From assembly GCF_020882245.1 (NCBI RefSeq), contig NC_083598.1, positions 87,487,714 through 87,551,713 on the forward strand: a stretch of DNA of 64,000 nt, read 5' to 3'. Origin of the DNA: Rhopalosiphum padi (lineage: Eukaryota; Arthropoda; Insecta; Hemiptera; Aphididae). Position 1 is the first letter of the stretch. Every line of letters starts with the position of its first letter. Under the pieces are notes generated by a model. That model was not told the origin of the DNA and made no database searches. It saw only the letters and a program-made list of their open reading frames with translations. The position numbers and the translations under genes are program-made. Below, piece after piece: positions 24,501-37,832 of this stretch.

Positions 24501-27500
24501 ATATAATAATTGAGCATGCCCTGGGCACAAACATAAAATACAAGGACTATGCTGAAAGCTTAAAAAATGTATGTTATGATGACTATATCAAAATAGGACA
24601 ACAGAAAATTACTTAAGAAGAATAGTCCATAATTTTCAGTTAAATGTTTAATTATTTGTATACTACTTTATTGTAATATTATTAATTTTGGACAGTAGGT
24701 ATGTAAATGTATACAAAAAACTAATTTATATTTTTTAATATAATGAATTCGCCACGATGAATAATTGTAAACGCGGTGATAATTTCCGCGATCCGTATTT
24801 ATAATTTATTCAACATAACATATTATAAATTTATAACAATATTTAATACCCTGTAGACTCCCACACGAGAACTAAATTAAATTCAAGTTAGAGTTCCTAA
24901 TGATAAGTTATATATAAAAATAAAAATAAATATAAATAGTAAACAAAATCTTTTAAACACAGCTTTAATCATCTATAAGTGTGTCAAATATTGTATCTGT
25001 AGATATGTACCTATGTGGCTATGTCCTATTGTACTAATTGTTAACAACATGTAATCGAATTAGAAATTCTGTGTTGTTAACAATTTAATATACTAGATAT
25101 ACCTATATTTGCTATATTATTATTCAGTTAGTTAAATAGTCCATCATGTATATATATATATGATGAATCGACGTGACTTTTTAAATAAAACGTGAATATA
25201 TTTTGTATATTCCGTAATTTTTTTCTCGTTAAAAATAAGTTGTTATTGCATTCCTAGCCTAGTACCTACGTAGAAGCTAAAAACTAAAACTGGTGACTGA
25301 ACATTTGGTTTATACCCAATGGTACTTTTTACAATTCTAAAAAAATTATCTACAAAATAATATGTATTGAATACTAATTTTTAAACGGAATTTACCTTTA
25401 AAAATTGTAAAATTCTATTAGCTTAAATATTATAATATTCGAGATTTTAGTGTTTTATAAATAATTAAATATGTAGTTTGTATACAAACGTATAATATTT
25501 TTACGAAATATATGTTTAATAGTTATATTAGGTATTGCAGATCCTTAAATACAATTTATAAGATGACAATTTTTATAATTTTAAGGTTATTCATACATAA
25601 ATCATATATAGCAGGTTACAGGTGTATAATATTATTCGCGTTTTATAATCTTATATATATAAGTACTGTTTAATAAACTGTTTTTCTCGTGCGGTCTCTA
25701 GCGTATTATATTATATTTTATTACCAGCTAATAATTAGTATAATTAACAAGTAATAATTATTATTATAGTCACTGTCTTTACACATGTGGAATTTTATTT
25801 GTTTATCAGCTCTTATTAGCTAAGCAGAAGGAAAGAGTAATACGAACTGTAAGTTATAGTTTATTAAATAGACAGTAATTATTATTATAGACAATCATTT
25901 CAGCATAACAATTTTGCTACGAGCCATTTATTCTTGAATATTTTTTTCATGTTCATGTGTAGAATTCAAACTGATATAGGTTACCGGGCACCGGCTACCT
26001 ATATGGGTAGTGTTACATGTATATTGTACATCATATCATTATATTATCGCCATCACACGCGTGCAAAGGCGTAAGCAGCTGCAATATGTTCGATTTTTTT
26101 CCCTATTATACACAGCACTCATTATTACAATAACCGTCGTCGTCATCGTCGTCCGCGTACGAATATCAAGGAGGCAGCTGCTGTTTCGTTTCCGTCTCTC
26201 GTCCACCAAACGGTTTTAGTCTAGTTCCTGTGTCGGTACCAAACCGTCAACCGCCACTATACGCGCGTGAACCATATACAGCGAATATCTGTATAGGCTA
26301 TAGCCGTAATACATTTTTCTTAAAAATATTTTATCTATATAGATACTCAATTTGAAATATTTATTTTTATAATAATTTAGTAAAATTAAAGCGTTTTCAT
26401 AGTATACCGCGTACAATGTGTATGTTGCTGTAGACGATATAATATTATAGCTGCAGTTATATATCACTGTTAACATCGAGTATTTTACTATGTTCATAAA
26501 CTACAATAAAAGATTATTCAGGCACAAAAAAATGTATTGGTAAGTACAAATTTTATAAAAACATAATAAAAATGTACATAGATTATAGATTCATTGTATA
26601 ATAAAAAAAAAAGATAAACTGTAAAATATTATAATTTAACATTTGTCATTTAATATTGGATCAATAATATCGTATTTTTTATGGTCGATTTGTTGAATAC
26701 CAATTCTTAGCATTTTAAATAACGATATAAAATAAAAGTATTAAACAACTAATAACTATCATATGAAAAAAAACTTAAAATAATATTAGTACATAAATAC
26801 TATTGTGATACCTATCTGCTATACACCAAAAAAGTACCTAGGTACCTTTAAAAAAATAATATAAACAAGAATCTTGTGAAAATATGTATTATAATAATTG
26901 AATATTCGACAAATAGATACGATGAAATACCTAGTATCATAGTAGTACTTACCGGTATTCTGCACGTTGATCAACAACATCACAATCACATTATAACCGA
27001 AATTCAAACTTGCATATTACAATAAAACACACGATTTACGTTCCCTAAACACCAATATATATTATATTTGGTATAGGTACCAATAATTATATTGTACTAG
27101 GTATCTGTTGCATATTAGTCATTATATAGTTGGGTATAACATGAATTATAGTATTATTTTTAAATAAATATAAATAACGGGAATGCCAAGTAATGATTAC
27201 AATTTTATAAATCGAACTAGCTATACTTTATATTATATTATATTATGGGTATAGTAGGCGTGTACCTATATTATAAAAACGACATAATAAAAAAATACTA
27301 AATAGAAAACAATATATTGTGAGACACTAGGAGCCTTAGTGTCTAAGAATATAATGAGCCATCCATAGAAAGTTAAAGAAAAAAACTTGTAACTATTTTT
27401 AAAGTAGTTATATTATACACACACATATAATATATTACTAGACTATTATTATTTATTACTTATTGCTGTACAGTGGAACGCAAATGTTAACAAATAAAAT

Positions 27501-28930
27501 ATGCATCAATTGCGAAGCATTGACCTGATTCTCCTGATCATAAAAAGTATAAAATAACGATAATTATAATAAAACAGCAATAATTTACATCAAATAATTA
27601 TAGGAGGCAAAAAACTGTAATTTAAAAACACGATTCTCATAATAATGCATATAGATTATTATAGCGGTAGATAGGTATGCATTTTTAAACAAATATTATT
27701 GACTACTTAATATTATATAAGTTATTTGAATATTATTAATTTCAATGACGCTAAATGAAGTAGACCTTGAAAGAATACCCGGTGATGTCAATTAAAAACA
27801 ATATACAATTATGATACATGTATAATGTATATGTACATATTTTGAAAACATATTAATACTAACAATTAATGAATACCTAAAATAATATAGGAATTTAAGT
27901 AGTTTCCAACAAATTAATTTTATCTTGTGATTGTCTGAAATAAAAGAAGATTAGGTACTATAATTAGTATTAAAACGATTTTGTATTACATTTTACGCTT
28001 CTCTCAATAAATGGACAATATATAAAAATATTAACATTATTAATTATTACATATCAAGTTCAAATGAATTATGGCAGGTAATAGTCATTAGTTAATGTAG
28101 ATGTAGGTATAAATGGTGTTCGACATTTTGATGTTAACCTCTATATAGGCTAAATAGCCATCGTCCTAGGTTGAGGTACTATATAAATTGTACCTACATA
28201 CTAATATGGCATAACATTACTATCATACAAATTGTATTTATGCACATAAATCAGTAGGTACAATAATAAATAATATAATGTTATTTTATTTTTGTACATT
28301 GAGCTCAAACATAATAACTTGATACTTGATACTTTGATAGGTATCTTATCATATCAATGTTATTATTGAATATACTTATATACATATTGTATAATCCCCC
28401 TCCCAAATAGATTTATCTAAAATAACTAAAATTTTAAAAATATACATTGGTATAATATTCATTTTTGGTGTCAAAAATGGAAGGGATTATGTATAATTAT
28501 TTTATGCAACTACCTTCGTGTTAGTCACAAATAGTTTGAAATGCCCAATAATATAATATGCGTCTAACATAATTACGTAGTACGTTTATGATATATATTA
28601 AAAAATATAGTATGACGTATAATACTACCTATATAATATAATATGTGACTTATGAGTTATGAGTAATATTATACGAAACAAACATTTTGAAGGAAATAAT
28701 GTATTAATAAATAAACAAATCAATGCGTGTAATAAATATAATGTAATGATTTCCAGATTCTAAGTCATCGCCTCAAAAACGACATAACAAACATTTCATC
28801 GTTTTAACGTTTTTCTTGACATAAGTGGGTAAGTTCAAGGAATTTTATAATTTATATAATATATAATATAATTTTATAATATAGTTACTATTCTAAACTA
28901 ATTTACTGATGATGTGCACTGAATTTAGGA
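21544..28930. other. Long intergenic region between the Gemin5-like copy and TNFAIP8-like gene
   Basis: No firm gene. Items seen: a dispersed repeat piece at 22341-22440 that recurs at about 50905-51060 and 59100-59265; an unassigned 78-codon minus-strand frame at 23083-23319 (ends IKAWSLYIEKFPVELFKNCG) that I do not recognise; a hairpin with GATGTAGAGAA arms around 23828-23872; a hairpin with 14-bp perfect arms AATTGTTAACAACA at 25036-25049 and 25072-25085; and a CpG-richer patch at 26000-26280. The rest is AT-rich with aphid-like TAGGTACCTA runs. Confidence 0.5.
26000..26539 (+). promoter_or_regulatory. CpG-richer patch ending in a strong splice donor: candidate promoter/5' UTR exon of the TNFAIP8-like gene
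   Basis: Between 26000 and 26280 the composition is far richer in CG than the flanks (GTCGTCGTCATCGTCGTCCG near 26137, CACACGCGTGC near 26054). A consensus donor GTAAGTAC follows at 26540. The TNFAIP8-like coding exon has an acceptor-like TTTAG just 2 bases before its ATG, so an upstream 5' UTR exon is expected. Linking the two is an inference; no TATA box was identified. Confidence 0.3.
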
Positions 28931-31066
28931 ATGACTACGGAGGGATTTAAATCGAAGGAAATTATTTTGCAAGCCCAAAAAAAGTTCTTGGGCAAAGTAA
29001 CCAATAAAAATGTTATAAAATTATTTATCCATGAACGCAATGCTAATATTCTAGATAACTTATATCGACTTGCCAAAATTTACGTAAGTTTATAAATTTA
29101 TTTAATATTTCTTAACACTAATATTGAAGTAATATAATATATTCATTGGAACGTTATATCCAAATATTTATTTTTACTCCAAACAGAAACTTACATGTAA
29201 AGTATACAATATAATAAATATGTACATAATGCAAAATATTGCTAATATTAATAAAACGGTGTAATTTAATTCGCAACCTATTTTTTTTTCAATATTATTA
29301 TCATTATATCCGCAGTATATAGATTACACAACTTAACTATCTACTAATAGAATGCATTCAAGAAATCCGTTTATATATTACTTTATTTTTGCCCCAGAGT
29401 TGCTCATATTTCAATCTACATTCATGGTATTTTTCACCATTGCCAATTCTATTTTAAATTGTTTACTTTTAAGTACCATTATTATGAAAATAATAAATAT
29501 ACAAATTACAAAACCTATAAATAATATAATGTATATTTAAAATTTTTTTTTTATTCAATTATACCTGTTCATATATTATCATAATTTTCTTTTACAACGA
29601 TACACTAGATTCTGTTTCTATTTTTTATAACATAACAATAAATTCACAATTCATTAGAATTTTGCACAATTTTCATGGTACAAACAGTTAATTTTATATA
29701 TTTTTAATAAATAAAAAAAATTAGGCTAGAACATCCAAATTGAATGCACAATACTTAAAACTACCTTGGTTTACCTGTATGTTTCAGGAATATAAAATGG
29801 CCACATCGCTTAACTCGGTAAATTAATAAAAAAAGACACAAATTTAATTATATAACGACAAGGTATAAAAACTATAAAAATAAAACATAATAGTTTACTC
29901 CAATACATGAATATTTGATAAAATGTAAAATAGCTTTCAAATTTATCCGTCCCTAGAATAATTTAAAAGTATTGGCCACGTATATAGACGAGTGTTACAC
30001 TTCGTATTAAATGAAATAAACAATAGTAGATTCATATGTTATTTCAATCAGTTGAACTAAAAACAGACCTTCGTGGCTTCATGTTTAATTTTAATTTAAC
30101 TTGATCCTATTTCACTTTTCAAGTTTTATCATCAATATTTATTAGTAATTAGTATACCTACTATAATAATAACTTGTAAGTACTAGGTACAAATACAATT
30201 CTGAAATACTAAAAATGTTGAATGGTAAAATATGCTTTCATACCAATATCTGTATAGGTATTAGACAATATAAGGTACTATTTAATTGTAAATTGTAGGT
30301 TTTAATTATTATAAAATTTCTAAACTATATTAAATTATAGATATTTAATTTACAAGATAAGAATTTTTTAATTTTTAATTTCAATAATTGCCAAACTTTT
30401 TGACTTTTGTTTTCGTGTTTTATTTTTTGACTAAATAAATTATACAAATGCTGTTTATACATTTTATTTATTTTCCTTTATTTATACTATTAAAAACAAT
30501 GCAATTAGTGATAATTGATGAGTGATTAAAAAAAATAATGTAATAAATAATCGCAATAATCGCACATGATGATCCTTAAGTCTACCAATCCGACGTGTTG
30601 AACATTTTTGATATTAACTATAATTTTACTTTTTGTTGTTACTATTTTTCAGACGGGAAATAAGAAAGAATCCGAAAAATTGACGAAAAATATAATCAAA
30701 ATAATCGTAAAATTAAGTATTTTATACAGAAATGATCAATTTGACAGTAATGAATTAGAATTAGCAAATAATTTTAAAGATAAATTTAGAGAATTAACTA
30801 TGATTGCTGTAAGTTTTTATGAAATAGAATTTAGTTATGACAAAAATTATATTACTAATTATTTATTTAAATGTAGAGAAATATTAAAAGAATTAATTAA
30901 AAGACATCTCACGGATAAAACACTGTTACGGGTAGACAAAATTTTTGATTTTTTTTCAAATCCTGTATTTTTAGATTCAGTTTTTATTAAACCAAATTCT
31001 GAATTAACTGAAACCGTGCACGTTATAATTAACGACTTGAAAGAATTATTAGATAAAGACTTATAG
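28931..31066 (+). CDS. TNFAIP8 (TIPE) family protein
   Basis: TIPE proteins are cytosolic alpha-helical bundles with a hydrophobic cavity that bind phosphoinositides and affect cell death, immunity and autophagy; the fly member is Sigmar. Two coding exons, 28931-29083 (51 codons) and 30653-31066 (137 codons plus stop), join in phase 0 across GTAAGT and TTTTTCAG to give 188 residues, close to the usual 186-198. Exon 1 shows LQAQKKFLGKVTNKNV and LDNLYRLAKIY, the conserved first helices. Exon 2 shows KLSILYRNDQFDSNEL, MIAVSFYEIEFSYD, CREILKELIKRHLT and the RVDKIFDFFSN stretch, all in family order. No disruption. A longer reading of exon 2 from an ATG at 30608 would be an unspliced intron artefact. 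Single intact copy; assignment is firm at family level, and which vertebrate paralog it matches cannot be told by eye. Confidence 0.93.
29084..30652 (+). other. TNFAIP8-like intron
   Basis: Single 1.57-kb intron, AT-rich. It includes short chance open frames (for example 29352-29540) with no recognisable content and no bounded repeat. Confidence 0.7.
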
Positions 31067-31213
31067 TATAACATAATATATTATCCTACTAGACACTTCA
31101 TACTACATGCTTGTATAGCATTTTCACTATGTCTACAACTATCCAAATTTATTTATCTAATATTTAAAATATCAATTTATTATTAATATTTTTTCATATA
31201 TAAATAATTAGAA

Positions 31214-31219
31214 AATAAA
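31214..31219 (+). terminator. Candidate poly(A) signal of the TNFAIP8-like gene
   Basis: AATAAA lies 148 bases after the stop codon, in an AT-rich 3' UTR. Position is plausible; not otherwise supported. Confidence 0.45.
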
Positions 31220-34200
31220 TTTCAATATTTTTTAAAACTAAACATAATAATAATAATTATAATATACTCTATAATATCGTATATTGATTTAAGCTAGACG
31301 CCCCAACGAAATTGTTTAAAAAAAATTGTATAACTATTTTTGCTATCAACCACAGTTATTTGTAAGTAACTAAAAAAATATTCTTATTAGCAAAATATTT
31401 TTAAAATACACGAAATATTATCTGTTAGTACATGAATTAAACTTATACTCTAAGTTACCCAACCAATTAAATTATTCTCATTTTTTTTTTTTATTTTAAA
31501 TTTCTCAAATAGTTCCTACTTACGAGAAATATAATACCTAATATTATTGTAATATTATCATTACTATTGTATACCTACTTGTGAATTGAGTACTTGTATT
31601 ATATATTTATATGTATATAAACCTATTACATTGTTATAATAAACATATATAGCAGTGTTTTCTCACAAATATTGTATTTATTTTTATTAACAATTATTTA
31701 TTGAATTTGAATAAAAATCACAAATAAGTAATTAGAATATTTTTTATTCGAATACATTTATTAAATTGTATACATTTTTTAATGTCTTCTATACAATAGA
31801 AAAACCTTGAATAAAATTTTAGTAGTAATTCGTGTTAGTTGAACCACAATACACAGTTTACTTAACATGATTATTGATTATGTTATATAAGAACACTATA
31901 ATGATGAGTATAATGTATTGTTCTTTCATACACAGATTATTACAATATAAAAATATCAAAGTTTTATATAGTTAAATCTATAAATCCATAAAAAAAATAG
32001 TTTGTTACTAAATTGTGTTTACAGTTTTTCAATGAGCACCCACTACTTTAGATGCTTCAACGATTAGATAAGACATGCTGGTTACCGAGTGGTTGGAGTT
32101 TTCAGAGGTGTACATCATATATATGTATAGCATTCTCGAAACTTAAAGAATAATGAAAATTACGAAATACAATATTACGTGAGCGAAAAAATATTATAAC
32201 CCAGCTAGGTAGGTACACCAATTAATTTCAAACTGTTTATTCCGATATATTTGTGATGAGCAGTGTTTGAAATTAACTGGAATATCTGTTGGATATTGTA
32301 ATTCGTGAATGTTTTTCGTTGGTGCCATTTTTAACAACTTTAAACAAGCGCAATTAATAAAAAAATGTTTTGAAACTTATGTTTATTTTGTTACATCCTG
32401 TAGACATGTGTGTATATGTGTGTAAAAAAATTATTCGTGTTTAAAAATAAAGTTAAATTAAAATATTTAGTTTTTTTTAATTTTCGACATAAAATATTAA
32501 AAACAAAACTTCAAATGATGTATTTGAGTTACACACAATCTCTCCCATAACTAATAATAATTATAATATTCATGCTCAGATATAAACCGTATTTTTCGCA
32601 TGAATAAAAAATACAAAATACCTATGTATTTACCTTTATTACGTAGGTACCTGTAATTTAAATAGTTAAATATTACTTTCTTAGTTTATCTCAAAAATAT
32701 TAAAAATTCTTTCAAATATATAAAAGTATTAAAATACTTATATTGATATATCCTTAATTAGATACTTTATATAAGCCTGCGAGGTTATGGTAAATACCTA
32801 CATACCTACTCGTATTAGTCGTATTATACATTTATATACAACATAATAATATCATAAATAATTTACCTATTACTTATTAATTATTATACACAACACTCGT
32901 ATAGGTGTACTACATCTGTCTAGATAGTTAGCCATCATATATATTATATATATATATATATATACTATTAACATAATATACGATGTTACCTATAGGTTAT
33001 TACTTATTAATAATAATAAAAAAAAAAATGTTTATTTATTATTTTCCAATTTCGACTATCATCGGTCACAGATCTTTATTTTACTGCGCAGACAGGTATA
33101 TCAAATTCGTATAAGTCAATACCACATTACCACGGTTATCTACTCCTATATATAACCGTGGTCAATACGAACAAAAACGGGAAAACACTCGTTAGCTGCT
33201 GCGTGTCACACAGACTTTATTGAAGCACGAGTATTCGATGTGAATGATGTGATTCTTTTAACAGTAAACACTTGTATTCCAGCGAAAAGTATTAACTTTT
33301 TTAAATGTCGTCTCAATGGGAGCGCACTGCGCCGCTTATCGAAACATTCGAAACTATATACCAAATGTATTACTTATGAAGTTACAACAAACTGTATTAT
33401 CGATAACTAAACTGGTTTGACATTAATTATTTTTGTATTGTACGCCGAAATCCGTGGAAAAACGTTAATCGATAAAATGTTAACGCTAAATAATGACTAT
33501 TATAATAGAAGAATTCAAAAACATATAATTTCATTTTTTTCTCGTTCTGTAGAATATTTTTTACAAAAAAAATTAAATACTTTTCCAGAAGATGAGTATT
33601 ATAACTGTTCAAATAAGAAATAATCACCAATTACCCGGTATTGTATAAATTATTATTTAACGCTCGTGGTTGCGAATAGCGTGTTGTTCACACTGCAATC
33701 GCATTCGTAAGTCATAGAACGTAGTATACATAAATATATATATATATATAATATACGAGTCACGCTACTGATTTAATATTATACGTATACATAAAATATC
33801 ATAGAATACTTATTTATGACTAGCGCACGTAATTATCGGTAATTGTTGTTATACATTCAAATGATGTATGATGGTTACTACCAGGAAAATTATAATATGA
33901 CAATTTTTAGATTTGAATGCAATTGAATTTTATAATAATATATTATTTTGATCGTTTTGATTATGTAACGGGACCATCGACCGAGCAAATAATATTAAAT
34001 TATGTATATACATGTATTATTATTTATTATTAACTAAAAGTATGCGAATTCCCATGAATCATAACTATATGTCTATATCGTGTACTACCATATATTTTTT
34101 TGTAGTCATGCATCTTAATAATTGTATATCTGTAAAGTACTTATATAATTGTCTTATTCTGTATTTGTATTACTTGTATTGAGATCATTTCTCACATCTC

Positions 34201-36744
34201 ACTATGCACAGAATCTATAATCTATAATTTCGGAAATGATAAATCAAAATCATATATTTGATAACATTCATAACTTATATAATTAGGTAGGTACTTATCT
34301 GGAGCCCTGGAGGATAAGCGAACGCATAATTATAATTTTTCTTACAAATTTGTATTTTGAGAAACACGCTATTGTTCGATATCGTTCGTGGAAACTTTAA
34401 AAATCAAAATAATGTGTTTATGTGAAATTTTATAATTTTTTTCTTTAGAAATGTTGTAACATTATAATTTATAATATATTGTTTATTACACGTAGTGTAC
34501 CTACTGTGTAGGCACTACGCAATATAGGTAAACCATAAAACATAGGTCATAAGTATGTACAGCTATACTATACTATAATGTTGTGTACTTGTATTACCCG
34601 TCATTTATGTATCACCATTGAGTATAGAATAGTCTATTTTATAATCAATGATATCACTCTAAGTAACTGAGTACGGTGGCCTTAAATTTAAATATTCCAA
34701 ACACGGTATTCTGTGATAAGAGGCACCGAGGTAGGTACAATCATTTTGGAAAAATTTTACATTTATAACTGTTTTAGTACGCGTTATTCATATATTTTTT
34801 TTAAACAGCAACTATGCAACCATTATTCTTGTCAACAAACATGGAAATAGGTTAATTTTTTTAAGTAATTTTAATCTTTGAACAGTCCTATATTTAAAAC
34901 GATTATGATTTATAATTAAAACAACAATTATATATATAGACGTACAGAAATCCGTTTAAATTATATATCTACTGTGTCAGTATCGTACAAATAGTTAGAG
35001 GACAACGAAGAATAAAACATTGTTGGTCAGTTAAGCTCCTTTTGTATAACTAATTTATAAATAGATTTAAGATTACCTACTTTTAATTATATTTAAATAA
35101 TTGAATATTGAAAAAATGATATTATAAAATAATTTATAGTTAGTATTATCCTTGGTAACCAACTCTGACACACCAGTACACCACTACCACTCATTATCGT
35201 TCTTCGAATATCTAGGTACATTGATTTATTACATTTAACTACTCAATGACGATTTTCATTCATAATCAACTATATGGAGTGACCTCCGAAATTTTATTTT
35301 AAGCTTTTAATTCGATTAATCGAATTATATAATATTTAGTGTAAATAATAAGCAGGCCTGGACTTTTGTTCGAATAATAAAAAATTACTTTATATATATG
35401 TATATATATACACATGGACAATAAAGTTACTCTATTCTATTAAAGATGTTAGTATAATTCTGTCAGCTGAACTTATATTTACTGAATCTATATCTATTCA
35501 AAAGCTTAATGCGGATATCTATTATGGATTTTTTTAGACGGTAGTTTTGGGACTTTAATAATATTATTTTCTTGAAAATCCTGACCTTATGTACGTCCGG
35601 ACATAAATTCAATAAAGTACATTTTATTCGTAAACTATTAAAAAGTAAAAAAAGTTGTCTTGAAATACTTAAAAAACTGGCATGTTCCTGTTTTTTAAAT
35701 TTGTTCTACGACTACTTTTTATGTATCTTTCCGTTCGTATATTTAGGGGAATGCAACCGCTTTGCTTTTAACTTTTATTTTGATAACAAATTTAAACTTC
35801 AATGTAAAATTTAATTTTAATGTTCTATTCTGTTGTCAATTTTGTATTTTTTTTATGAACTCTCTTTGCTCAAATGTGAAATGGGTGATAGTTAATCAAA
35901 TAATTATAAATCTATTTTTATCTCAACCATATAGTGTAGACATATAAAATATTCGTATAATATCTGTCTAATTTTTTTATTCAGTATTGTTTCAAAAAGC
36001 AGATCGAATAATCTACTCACATCGTTTGTAAATAATTCGATATAAATTATGGAAAATATGACTACTGATTTAAAAACCACTGTATTGTGGATGAGAAAAC
36101 CCGGAAAACGTTCAATCGACAAAAATGAAAGAAAGTTCGGAATTTAAAGGTCTTTTGTAAATATAGAATAGGAACGCGAATTACGGCTGATTATTCAAAA
36201 GACGTGCCCATATCAACACCGGCCGATAAATATTAAACGTGCTTCATTTTGGAAGCGAACAAAAATTTTTTTTTTAGGCGAATTATTTGTTGTTCTTGAT
36301 AAAATATATTTATATGAATATACTAACTACTAAAAACTATATAATATGTTTGACGTGAATAAACATTTTTTTGTTATATTATTTAATTAGTTATTATTTT
36401 ATGCATTATAATTATTATTAAAATTAAATTGTAACATTAATTTATACGGATTGAGAAAATTGTGAGTATATGTATATCGTATAGGTACTTTTGGTTATTT
36501 TGTAACTGGTGTAAAATTAGGTTTTATTTTTATATAATTCGTGCTTCATAAGAGCGTTACGTTATAGTGCTAATATAATAAATTGATAATATTTATTTCA
36601 TCAAATAATAATTAACAATATAAAAGCATAAAATAAGTGTACATTTTTACATTTTTATTTTTGTGGGTTCATAATAATATTTTAATACACATCATCATAA
36701 ACCTATACATGAGCTCATAATGTCATGGACCATGGTAATGCTCT
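31220..36744. other. Intergenic region without an assigned gene
   Basis: No recognised gene. A CpG-bearing patch at 33120-33420 has a TATATATAA box near 33146-33155, flanked by an 11-bp perfect hairpin (ACCACGGTTAT at 33129-33139, ATAACCGTGGT at 33152-33162), and a short frame starting MSSQWERTAPLIETF at 33305. It could be a promoter plus first exon but no continuation was found. A compact hairpin CGTAGTG-TA-CCTAC...GTAGG-CACTACG is at about 34488-34516. Two short AT-rich frames at 33417-33623 and 35572-35814 are unassigned. Confidence 0.45.
32936..32966. repeat. AT dinucleotide microsatellite
   Basis: Uninterrupted alternating TA over about 22 bases after ATATATT; simple low-complexity sequence. 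Confidence 0.8.
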
Positions 36745-36752
36745 CCAGCGTG

Positions 36753-36926
36753 CAGTGGCGGATCCAGGATTTAATTTTGAGGGGGGCCATAGTCCAAAAC
36801 GCAAATCTTAAATTTTTTCAGTAATTAACAAATACATACAAATAGTCAATAATTTTAAATGTGTACTTAACTTATGCCAATGGGGGGGGGGGGCGAGGCC
36901 CTTCGGCTCCCTTAAATCCGCCACTG
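36753..36926. mobile_element. Short hAT-type MITE (174 bp)
   Basis: Left end CAGTGGCGGATCCAGG and right end TAAATCCGCCACTG are inverted repeats; the outer 10 bases CAGTGGCGGA match with the right end read in reverse. An exact 8-bp target duplication CCAGCGTG is found at 36745-36752 and 36927-36934. A 12-base G run lies near the right end. The ends are of the same CAGTGGCG type as the element at 17726, so the two probably share a transposase source. Confidence 0.94.
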
Positions 36927-37147
36927 CCAGCGTGTCACACAAATTTATAGAATGACCCCTCAGCCATATGACATTTTACGTATAAATTGAAATAAATAAA
37001 AATTATACGGGAGGTAAAAAAAGTTCAGTTAACCACACCCATTCATCCTTAAACACGCGCTTTGGGGGGATTGATCGTCTCTCAGGATCAGTATTTATAA
37101 CTGTTTACGCCGTTAACGGTTTTAAAAGGACTTCATTAGTAGGTACC

Positions 37148-37832
37148 CGCATGTGTTGTCTCCGTCTTACTAATGCACATCATAGCAAACTTGCGTTCAT
37201 TAGAACACATTTTTACATTTTATGTTATTAGCTTTTAATAGGTACCTAATTATTAATTAATATTGAAATAAATTTACCTATTATCAATCTTGAAGGTAAA
37301 AATTTTATCTAGGTCATCACGTAGGGCCTACGTCGTAGGCCATAGGCATAACTAGGGAGGGGGCTTGGGTGGGCTTCAGCCCCCCCCCAGAATTTTTGGG
37401 TAAATGTATGTGCTTATAAATTAGTATTAACTTTATTTTTTTCTACAATATAAAAAAATATATTGTTTCATATAGGCAAATAATCATTCAAATCAGTTGT
37501 AAACACCAATAGAAACAATAAATAATAATCAAATTAAAAAAAAATTGCTATAAAACATTTTTAGGAATCTAGTCCTCCCTAACTTAAAGAACTAGTTACG
37601 CCTGTGACGTAGGCTTTAATTAATATTTTTATTTTAAAATGAGTTATGAGCATTGTATTATATTATATTAATATAGCTTTAAAACTTTAAAATTAAAACT
37701 TCGATAAAAGCCTAAGTGATGCCCTAGATAATAATTTTACCATCAAGTTTGATAATAGGTAAATTGACTCCAAAATTCAAGCTAACCACGTAAAATGGGA
37801 GGTGTTTTAGTAAGACGGAGACAACATATGCG
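37148..37832. mobile_element. MITE with long terminal inverted repeats (about 685 bp), split by a nested MITE
   Basis: The left arm begins CGCATGTGTTGTCTCCGTCTT and the right arm ends with its near-exact reverse complement (AAGACGGAGACAACATATGCG); similarity continues inward for about 150 bases, including TTACCTATTATCAA facing TTGATAATAGGTAA. No clear target duplication. A related but diverged element occupies the third intron of DTWD2 around 42365-42910. No coding capacity. Confidence 0.75.
37341..37606. mobile_element. Nested hAT-like MITE (266 bp)
   Basis: Left end CATAGGCATAACTAG, right end CTAGTTACGCCTGTG: inverted repeats matching at 13 of 15. Flanks TCGTAGGC (37333-37340) and ACGTAGGC (37607-37614) are an 8-bp target duplication with one mismatch. 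It lies inside the larger inverted-repeat element, so it inserted later. Confidence 0.82.
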
